A stretch of 64,000 nucleotides of DNA from Rhynchopus sp. YZ270_cl-10 (taxonomy: Eukaryota; Euglenozoa; Diplonemea; Diplonemida; Diplonemidae), in assembly GCA_964035575.1 (NCBI GenBank), contig OZ037882.1, positions 1,302,001-1,366,000 of the forward strand, read 5' to 3'. Below the pieces are notes generated by a model that was given only the letters and a program-made list of their open reading frames with translations, was not told the origin of the DNA and ran no database searches. Both the position numbers and the translations under genes were made by a program. Of the stretch, positions 20,378 to 27,363 are shown piece by piece; positions within the stretch are counted from its first letter, which is position 1, and each line of letters starts with the position of its first letter.

Positions 20378-23300
20378 GGCAGAGGCGCAGGAGGTCGACA
20401 CCGTGTTGGAGAAGTATCGGGCCCGCCGAGTGGCTAACTCCCACATCACCGACTGTGGTTTGTTGGCGATCCACGCCTCGGGCTGGCGGTCCGCCACTCC
20501 TGACTTCTCCGCCGACCGCAAAGACATCGGCGACATGGCGGTAAAGCTGGAGAGGGAGATGCGTAGCATACTGCAGTCAGGGGAAGCGCTGACGCGTTGG
20601 ATTGACGGCATCAGAGGTTCAGCCAAAGTGGATCACCTCGCCCTTCGCCTGTTCGCCCTAAGGCGCGACATCAACATTGTTGTCGTCCAAGCAGGGGAGA
20701 ACCCAGTCGTGTTAATCGCCCCAGGCTCGATGAACATCACCAACGCACAGCAGCGCGCGGCGGAGGTGTCCAGGCGTACCACGGTAGCCATAGCCCTATG
20801 TGACGGGCACTACGAGGCGATCCGGCCCACGGAGGAGGAAGGGGACGTCAGAGATGTGTCGTCGGCCTTGTTGAGGGTGGCAGACAGAGCGACACTGAAC
20901 CCCTTGGACCTCGACCAGCGCCCCTTGCCGACCTCAAACCCCTCAGGTGAAGCGTTGGAGCTATGCTTAGGTAAGCCAGAGGAGGACTTCTGTTTCTGCC
21001 CGGTGGAGGGATGCAAAAGGGGCATCATCGCGCAGACGGACGTGAATTTGTTCACCCGCGAAGGACTCCTGGCACATTTGAGAATCCACGCATCCCAAAA
21101 AGAGTACATACCCGAACACATTCTGTCCTTCTTCGGGTTCAAGAGGTGTGTCAGTGAGGAGTGCACTACCCTCCTGAAGAAATCGCAGAGCGCATGCAGG
21201 AGCTGCACACACCTCATGAAGAAGGCACCCCTACCAGGGATCGAGGAACGCCTCACGCATGCGAGATGCCCTGAAGGAATGCCCTCACTGGACATGCTGG
21301 GCACCACCAGGCTCAAGATGAAGGGGACTTGCCCACCAGACCTTCTCCATCGCTACACCCTCATCTTTCAGAGGGTTCTTCAGGAGATCTTGGTGCACCA
21401 GGATAAGAGGGCTTGGACAAAATTAGCCTTTTTCTTTACCGTCCTGCACAGGGACCGTGGGGGTGGACGTGCTGGGTCACAGGATGCCAAACGACGGTGC
21501 TACAACTCTTGGAGGCAGGATCTGGATTGGTGGGATGCGGGTGAGTGGGCGGATATGTGGGAGAAAGCTCTGTCTGAAGTGCAAGCACGACCGAAGTGGA
21601 CGCCAGGTGACACGGTGGAGGCCCGCCAGAAACGTTCCCGGGCGAAAACAGCTGCAGGACTCCCCGGCCAAGCGCTGTCCGCCCTCACCAGCGATGGCCT
21701 CGCCCCTCACGGACCGGATACGTTGGCTAAACTGAAGGGTAAGCACCCAACTGCCGCTCCCCCTACAGCCTCGGCCTCTAGCCCCCTGAGGAACACGTCT
21801 GGACCGGCCGATTTCACCCCCAAGGAGGTTCTAGCCGCGATCAGCAGCATGCCACGAGCCACTGCAGGAGGCCCTTCAAACCTCACAGGATCCCTCCTTC
21901 GCACCCTGTGCAATCAGAAGCACACCCCTGGCACGCTCGCAGCCCTGTCGGCAGTGCTGTCCAGTCTGGCTCAAGGTAAAGCACGTAGGGAGGTCGCGCC
22001 ATTCTTCGCAGGTGCCAAGCTGGTGGCCCTCAGGAAGGTGTCAAAAGGCAAACCGGACGACGTGCGCCCGATTGCAGTTGGGGGCGTGTTGCGCCGTTTG
22101 GTTGGGAAGATCCTGGCGAACAGACTGCGGAAGCGTGCGGCAGAAATTTTCCGCAAGGGGAACCAGGTGGGGGTGTCGACTCCTCGGGGCTCTGAGGCAG
22201 CTACCACGATGATCGCACAGTACGCCAAGAGACATGACGGCCAGGACAAGGTGATTCTGAAGGTGGACTACCACAACGCCTTTAACACAGTTGATAGGTC
22301 CACCTTCCTGGATGCGGTCGAGAAACACATCCCGGAGATCTCACCCTGGGTGCGATGGTGCTACGGCGGCCACACCTCCCTCTTCTATGGGGAAGACATC
22401 CTGACGTCCCAGACAGGCGTGCAGCAAGGCGACCCCCTTGGCCCTGTTCTGTTCTCTCTGGCGATTGCGGACATGACTGAAAAGCTGAAGGCGAACAAAG
22501 CACTTGACGGATCCATTTGGTACCTGGACGATGGTTGCATCCGTGGCTCTCCTGAGGCTGTTAAGGCTGCATATGACGCGCTGGTGGTGTCGAGCAAACA
22601 GGTTGGCCTGAAGGTGAACAGTTCGAAGTGCGAGTTGGTGACTCTCCGTGGCGACTCTGCAGCGGACCTGCGTGACAGGGGTTTTGTCATCTGTGACGAG
22701 CCTGGTTCCCCTGGATTCACCCTCCACCAGAAGAATTTCGACTTTCTGGGCATCCCCATTGGCACGGCGGAACACTGCAGGAAGTACATGCAGCGCAAGC
22801 TCGACGAGTCGAAGCGGAACCTCGAGGCTCTTAAAGACCTCAAGGACTCTCAGCATGCGTTCTACATCTTGCGCTTCTGTGAGGGTTTCTGCAAGATGGT
22901 GTTCTACATGCGTGGAATATCATGCGTGGACCTAGGGGAGGACTACTTGCGGGACTTTGATGCGGAGGTGGACAAGTGTTTGGCGACGATCTTGCACGAC
23001 GAGCATGGGACCATTCCGGAGCTTGCCCGCCTGCAGGCAGCGCTCCCCATCGCCATCGGAGGGTTAGGTGTACGTCGCACTGCGGATCACTGGCCGGCTG
23101 CGGTCTTAGCGTCACAGGCGGGGTGCTTCAAATTGGCCACGCAGTTAGACCCCAATTTTGAATGGGACCAATCCAGGTGGAAGAATGCGGCCGAGGCCTT
23201 CAACAGACGGGTGGCCGTCTCACACCACATTGACGGTGATGTAAAGCCCTCCAAGTTGCTAGTACAACAGGAACTCTCTTCGGCTATTGTGGACCACCAG

Positions 23301-24488
23301 GCGGCGGAGCTGAAAAGGAGATGCAGTAGCGAACGGGACAGAGCTCGCCTGCTTTCTTTGCAGCTTCCCCTATCTGGCACTTGGCTGACAGCAGCACCCA
23401 CGCCTCCCAACACCATCCGTTCGGACTATTTTGCTGGAGCGATGCGTTTCCGCCTGGGAGTGGCAATCCACAAACCCAACAGCGTCTGCAAAGGGTGTAA
23501 CCCCAAAGGGGGACGCATGGATGCGTTCGGCGACCACACTTTTGCGTGTGCGAGCATGGGTTGCAGGACGGACCGGCATGATGCCCTGAAGCATGCTTTT
23601 GCGCTCATCTGTGAGGCAGCAGGGCTCAACCCCTCAGTGGAGAAGAATTTGGGCTTCGAGTCTGGGAAAAGGCCGGCCGACGTATACCTCCCCCTAGGAA
23701 TATACGAGACCTCTGCGCGTGCGTTGGACTTCACTGTGGCAGCACCGACCCTCCCCACTTACGTCCATCGAGCAGCACAGCACCGTGAGTATGCAGCCAA
23801 AGTGGCAGGGGAGGGCAAGAGGAAGAAACACGCAGAGGACTGCAAAAGCGCAGATGTGCTGTTCAGCCCCATGGTTTTCGAGGCCTTTGGGGGCGCATCC
23901 GAGGAGTGCAACAGGGTAATCAGCCAGGTGGCGGGGTTGGCCGGAGTGGCGGACCCGGGCGGGGACTCTCCGACGGAGACGAGACTGCGCGAGAGGTTGT
24001 CGTGCGCGTACCAGGCCACCGTGGGTAAGTCCTTCAGGGCCCGCGGTGTGCTGTGCACGGACATTGGGCAACATGTACCGCACTGCGCTGATGCTGGACA
24101 AGGCCCATCGGAGGAAATGCTGCAGCAGATGGACTCGGACTACCTCCATGGATCTGCTGACAACCTGCCAAATCGGGAGCCATCGGTGGAGGTGGTCGAT
24201 GACGACGACGAAGATGAGTCATCCGAGCCCAGGGCCTTTTTCGCAATGCCGGAGAAGAAGGTGGGCGGGGTAGCGTACCGGGTGAACCCAATTCGGGTTA
24301 ATCAAACGATTGTGGGTGAGACACCTGAGGATTGCTGGAACTCCCTGCGCTCAATGGCGGACGGTAGGTGCCCTAAGGCGGAGACGCAGGCCGCACGCCT
24401 GGGGCCCCGAGGTTCGAAATCCTTAGGGGTGACAGTGGCTTTGACGCTTTGCTGGCAGCGTGCTCGACGGAACTCAAACGGAATCTGA
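20355..24488 (+). CDS. LINE ORF2: OTU protease, zinc finger, reverse transcriptase, restriction-like endonuclease
   Basis: Domains in order. OTU-like cysteine protease: DCGLLAIH (Asp codon 20451, Cys 20454) to CDGHYEAIRP (His 20808). C2H2-type finger: FCPVEGCKRG...HLRIHA near 20992-21090, followed by further Cys pairs. Reverse transcriptase: RPIAVGGVLRRLVGK; motif A VILKVDYHNAFNTVD; motif B GVQQGDPLGPVLFSL; catalytic YLDD at 22521-22532; then GLKVNSSKCEL and FLGIPIG. C-terminal CKGC...DHTFAC zinc knuckle near 23489-23551, then RPADVYLP and ALDFTV, the PD-D motif of restriction-like endonucleases. It should nick a target site and reverse-transcribe its RNA there. An ATG at 20205 lies in the same frame, but that part overlaps ORF1 and reads like a shadow, so 20355 is preferred. 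The last ~35 codons may also be a shadow of ORF3. Confidence 0.85.
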   Translation: MPSSTAYEAEAQEVDTVLEKYRARRVANSHITDCGLLAIHASGWRSATPDFSADRKDIGDMAVKLEREMRSILQSGEALTRWIDGIRGSAKVDHLALRLFALRRDINIVVVQAGENPVVLIAPGSMNITNAQQRAAEVSRRTTVAIALCDGHYEAIRPTEEEGDVRDVSSALLRVADRATLNPLDLDQRPLPTSNPSGEALELCLGKPEEDFCFCPVEGCKRGIIAQTDVNLFTREGLLAHLRIHASQKEYIPEHILSFFGFKRCVSEECTTLLKKSQSACRSCTHLMKKAPLPGIEERLTHARCPEGMPSLDMLGTTRLKMKGTCPPDLLHRYTLIFQRVLQEILVHQDKRAWTKLAFFFTVLHRDRGGGRAGSQDAKRRCYNSWRQDLDWWDAGEWADMWEKALSEVQARPKWTPGDTVEARQKRSRAKTAAGLPGQALSALTSDGLAPHGPDTLAKLKGKHPTAAPPTASASSPLRNTSGPADFTPKEVLAAISSMPRATAGGPSNLTGSLLRTLCNQKHTPGTLAALSAVLSSLAQGKARREVAPFFAGAKLVALRKVSKGKPDDVRPIAVGGVLRRLVGKILANRLRKRAAEIFRKGNQVGVSTPRGSEAATTMIAQYAKRHDGQDKVILKVDYHNAFNTVDRSTFLDAVEKHIPEISPWVRWCYGGHTSLFYGEDILTSQTGVQQGDPLGPVLFSLAIADMTEKLKANKALDGSIWYLDDGCIRGSPEAVKAAYDALVVSSKQVGLKVNSSKCELVTLRGDSAADLRDRGFVICDEPGSPGFTLHQKNFDFLGIPIGTAEHCRKYMQRKLDESKRNLEALKDLKDSQHAFYILRFCEGFCKMVFYMRGISCVDLGEDYLRDFDAEVDKCLATILHDEHGTIPELARLQAALPIAIGGLGVRRTADHWPAAVLASQAGCFKLATQLDPNFEWDQSRWKNAAEAFNRRVAVSHHIDGDVKPSKLLVQQELSSAIVDHQAAELKRRCSSERDRARLLSLQLPLSGTWLTAAPTPPNTIRSDYFAGAMRFRLGVAIHKPNSVCKGCNPKGGRMDAFGDHTFACASMGCRTDRHDALKHAFALICEAAGLNPSVEKNLGFESGKRPADVYLPLGIYETSARALDFTVAAPTLPTYVHRAAQHREYAAKVAGEGKRKKHAEDCKSADVLFSPMVFEAFGGASEECNRVISQVAGLAGVADPGGDSPTETRLRERLSCAYQATVGKSFRARGVLCTDIGQHVPHCADAGQGPSEEMLQQMDSDYLHGSADNLPNREPSVEVVDDDDEDESSEPRAFFAMPEKKVGGVAYRVNPIRVNQTIVGETPEDCWNSLRSMADGRCPKAETQAARLGPRGSKSLGVTVALTLCWQRARRNSNGI

Positions 24489-26245
24489 AGCTTGAGGACA
24501 CCAGTACCGGCTCAAAACATTTGGACCTCAGGAGGCGAGCGGTGAAGAAGATCAGTTCTGACCGTCCGGACCTTGTAGCTTGCATCCCTATCTCTGCGAA
24601 GAGCTGGATGGAACACATGGGCTCCCAAAGCAGTGACCGGTCCGATGTGCGCACTTGGGTGGATGAAGTGGCCTTGGCAGGGGCTGGGGAGGTATTGGAG
24701 TGCACCGTCGTGCTCATTGGGAGCCACATGCGCCCCCGCATCCTCACGCCGACAAGGCCGGCTAAGGAGGTTCTCTTCCTCTTGGTGGATACGGTTGATG
24801 ACTCCGCAGACTGGTTTTGCAGCCCCCTCTTTGTTTCAGACCCAGGCCTCAAGAGTGAAATCCTTAGTATGGAGCCCACGCCTGCCCCGAAGTCTCGATG
24901 CAAGTCAGACGTGATGATGGACCGAGTTCCGACCGTGCCAGCACCCGGTGTGGTTTTCGACCAGTGCAGGCGGTGCTTTAGCCCCTTTGACTCAGGCGAG
25001 ACACACTACAAGTGTACCGAGGGCTGTGGTAGGAAGGTGTGCGTCGGGTGTGCGCGTGACTCCCCTTTTTGCCCGGCATCTCAGGCCGGTCTGGTGGACA
25101 TCCTCCGAGGGAACAAACGTGGAGACTCTTCGGACACACACTCACCTCCAGATCCCCAGGGGGCCCGCTCAGAGGATGTCCAGATGGAGGAGGTGAAGGA
25201 AGAGGGAGATTCTCATTGCCCAGAGGACGTCAATATGGAGGGGGCAGAGGAGGAGTGTCATCCCTCAGCTCGCACTCACCAGAAGGGGGCTGAGAGGTCC
25301 AGATCACCCCCTATCCCATCTTCTGAACCGACGACGGATGCCCGCATGGACGACAGCGGAGATGTTTTCCTGCAGCACGTCCGTCACCTGGCGCAGAACA
25401 CGAACGTCAGCGCCACCTCCCTCTTCTTCAGCGACATCCCGTGGGAAAGACTGCTGGAGCTGATGGGCGCTCGAGCCAGGGACCCCTTCACCATTGGGGA
25501 TTGCCTCTTCGACGCAGTGTCAGCGTCCTTCCCGTCGTCGGCCCGTATCTCGAGCGCGACGCTGAGACAGATTGCTGTTGCGCAGGTTCTACGTGACAGT
25601 GACTTGCGCTCGCTGACGGGAGGCCACAGGTCGTGGGCCATGCGGAAGCTTCAGGCAGGGTGCACAGACCCCAGCACATGGGGGGATCTACTGCTGGTGA
25701 GCGGCCTCAGCAGGGCTTTAAACGTGACTTTTGTTTTGTTCTGCGCCCCGCTACACGGCTCCGCGAATCCGGGTTCCTGCCCACATGTGATAGCGCCGAG
25801 GGGGGTTTCCTGTGGAGTTATAGGACTGACGTACACCGGAGTTGTGTCGGGTCACTTTGAGCGTTTCATCCTGAACGCGGACACGGCACAGGCCTTCTGT
25901 GAGGTCCAGAGGCATTCTTCATCGGGTGGGCCATGTGCTTGGAAACTCTTCACTGGGTCTTTCCGCTGCGGGATGTGCAAAGTAGAGGGCGCTTCTGCGG
26001 ATGACAGCTTTATGAGTTGCACGTGCTGCTGCACCACCAGCTGCTTGACGTGCGCTGTTGGGGCGAAGTGCTCAGGTCCCTCTGTTCCCATGGATTCCCA
26101 TCCGGCAGGCCCCCAAGGAATTCGAGCCTACGAGAACCCTCTGGACGGAAACACGCCTGATCCTCTGGCTTATTCCGCAAACCCGCAAACCCGCAAACCC
26201 GCAAACCCGCAAACCCGCAAACCCGCAAACCCGCACGAGAAGTGA
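24377..26245 (+). CDS. LINE ORF3: zinc-binding protein with a second OTU domain, ending in octamer-encoded repeats
   Basis: Open from 24377, overlapping ORF2 by ~112 nt. Coding-like sequence (FEILRGDSGFDALLAACSTE) precedes the first ATG at 24608, so it may be expressed by frameshift from ORF2 or the two may once have been one frame. Regions: a cysteine cluster CRRCFSPFDSGETHYKC...CVGCARDSPFC (24966-25074), RING/B-box-like in spacing; an acidic linker; an OTU-like core GDCLFDAVSASF (Asp codon 25499, Cys 25502) with His in SGHFERF (25853); a second cysteine cluster CGMCKVEG...CTCCCTTSC (25972-26070). The last residues, NPQTRKPA repeats, are translated GCAAACCC octamers. OTU proteins usually cleave ubiquitin or similar; here the substrate is unknown. 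Confidence 0.65.
   Translation, partial: GGDAGRTPGAPRFEILRGDSGFDALLAACSTELKRNLKLEDTSTGSKHLDLRRRAVKKISSDRPDLVACIPISAKSWMEHMGSQSSDRSDVRTWVDEVALAGAGEVLECTVVLIGSHMRPRILTPTRPAKEVLFLLVDTVDDSADWFCSPLFVSDPGLKSEILSMEPTPAPKSRCKSDVMMDRVPTVPAPGVVFDQCRRCFSPFDSGETHYKCTEGCGRKVCVGCARDSPFCPASQAGLVDILRGNKRGDSSDTHSPPDPQGARSEDVQMEEVKEEGDSHCPEDVNMEGAEEECHPSARTHQKGAERSRSPPIPSSEPTTDARMDDSGDVFLQHVRHLAQNTNVSATSLFFSDIPWERLLELMGARARDPFTIGDCLFDAVSASFPSSARISSATLRQIAVAQVLRDSDLRSLTGGHRSWAMRKLQAGCTDPSTWGDLLLVSGLSRALNVTFVLFCAPLHGSANPGSCPHVIAPRGVSCGVIGLTYTGVVSGHFERFILNADTAQAFCEVQRHSSSGGPCAWKLFTGSFRCGMCKVEGASADDSFMSCTCCCTTSCLTCAVGAKCSGPSVPMDSHPAGPQGIRAYENPLDGNTPDPLAYSANPQTRKPANPQTRKPANPHEK
26177..26232 (+). repeat. Seven GCAAACCC octamers at the 3' end of the LINE
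   Basis: Perfect units, then GCACGAGAAG. The array at 45642-45825 is followed by nearly the same bases, GCACAAGAAG, and both then reach AGGCTGGTGTG. Confidence 0.9.
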
Positions 26246-26399
26246 GCAACCATATGTGGCAGGCTGGTGTGATGTGTTACGGGCTGGTGTATCGAAAATG
26301 TTCCATTGTGTTATTCTTAGGGAATCTTGTTGGTGAGGTGAGTTTTTGGCATTTGAGTTCATGTTGCTAAAGTAGAGTTTATATTTATTGCGTGTGTGA

Positions 26400-26710
26400 T
26401 AATTTATGAAAGTTTAGCAGTATTATCGTGTATGTGGCCGACTGCAGGTACCCTAAAGACTTCAGCTGGCCAAGTAACCTTTTGTATACTACGATTCATG
26501 GAGTTTACTACCACCATACGTCGAGGCAATTGCTCCGATGAAGCCACTACAGTAAACCATTTGAAAAAATATTTTTGGCCATTTTGGGATTTATGGACAG
26601 AAATTTCGACAAATCTGTCCATAAATTACGTTCTGTCCATAAAAGCCAGGATCCTGACCAAAAATCACTGTATTGAAAATACAGGGATTTTTGCCTGCAT
26701 AATGCCCTTC
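26400..26710 (+). repeat. ~290-bp hairpin repeat, copy A
   Basis: Shares its full length with copies B (26770-27062) and C (42570-42862). Carries the 55-bp dyad module at 26589-26643 and, near its end, a hairpin with one mismatch. No coding potential. Confidence 0.85.
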
Positions 26711-26769
26711 CACACACCTGCATAACCTATTGCAGTATGTGTATTGATGTTTGCAGGTAACCTGTGGTT

Positions 26770-27062
26770 TGTGAGTTTTTATGCATTCCCTGTATAGGGC
26801 CTATAAGGGTACCCACAACCTCAGAGCCAAGTAAATTAATGTCTACTACGTATTTTTGGGCCTACTACCACCATACTTCGACGCAATTACGCCGCTGAAG
26901 CCACTACAGTAAGCCATTTGAAAAAGTATTTTTGGCCATTTTGGGATTTATGGACAGAAATGTCGACAAATCTGTCCATAAATTACGTTCTGTCCATAAG
27001 AGCCAAAATCCCGACCAAAAATCCCTGTATTGAAAATACAGGGATTTTTGGCTGCATAAGGC
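26770..27062 (+). repeat. ~290-bp hairpin repeat, copy B
   Basis: Dyad module at 26946-27000. Perfect 17-bp stem, 3-nt loop hairpin at 27015-27051 (CCAAAAATCCCTGTATT, loop GAA). In tandem with copy A at ~360-bp spacing. Confidence 0.85.
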
Positions 27063-27244
27063 AAAACCCCTAGCATGTACCTGACTGGTAAAATTCTCTC
27101 TATTGAGGGACATATTGTGGCTACTCTGTAGGGGTGTGTGTGGGTGTGTGTGGGGGGTTTGAGGAAAAATTGAAATATAAAATGTTCCTTTGTTTTTGTT
27201 CTCTCACATTTCATGCTTCATTTGTATTGTGTTCAAAACTAATA
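27063..27244. other. Short spacer; nothing recognised
   Basis: GT-rich (GTGTGTGTGGGTGTGTG), otherwise AT-rich. Confidence 0.4.
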
Positions 27245-27363
27245 GGTATCCCCAAACCCACAATCCCAAAAAATTCCCACCAAACCCAACCCGCAAAAAT
27301 ATCCCCGATTGTTACCACTTCTTTCATTTTTCTTTTTTTATAATTATTACTTTTTTTGTATGT

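Larger units (their letters stand above)
19541..26245 (+). mobile_element. RLE-type (R2/NeSL-like) LINE with three overlapping ORFs and two OTU domains
   Basis: A GC-rich element, unlike its AT-rich surroundings, with ORF1 (19541-20377), ORF2 (20355-24488) and ORF3 (open from 24377 to 26245), all plus-strand and overlapping. ORF2 has reverse transcriptase and a C-terminal zinc knuckle plus PD-D-type restriction-like endonuclease, as in the R2, R4 and NeSL clades. There is no poly-A tail; the coding end runs into seven GCAAACCC units. The 5' limit is uncertain and may lie in the CAG tract or beyond. The coding frames look long enough for recent activity, apart from frame steps between ORFs that could be natural or mutational. 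Confidence 0.85.
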
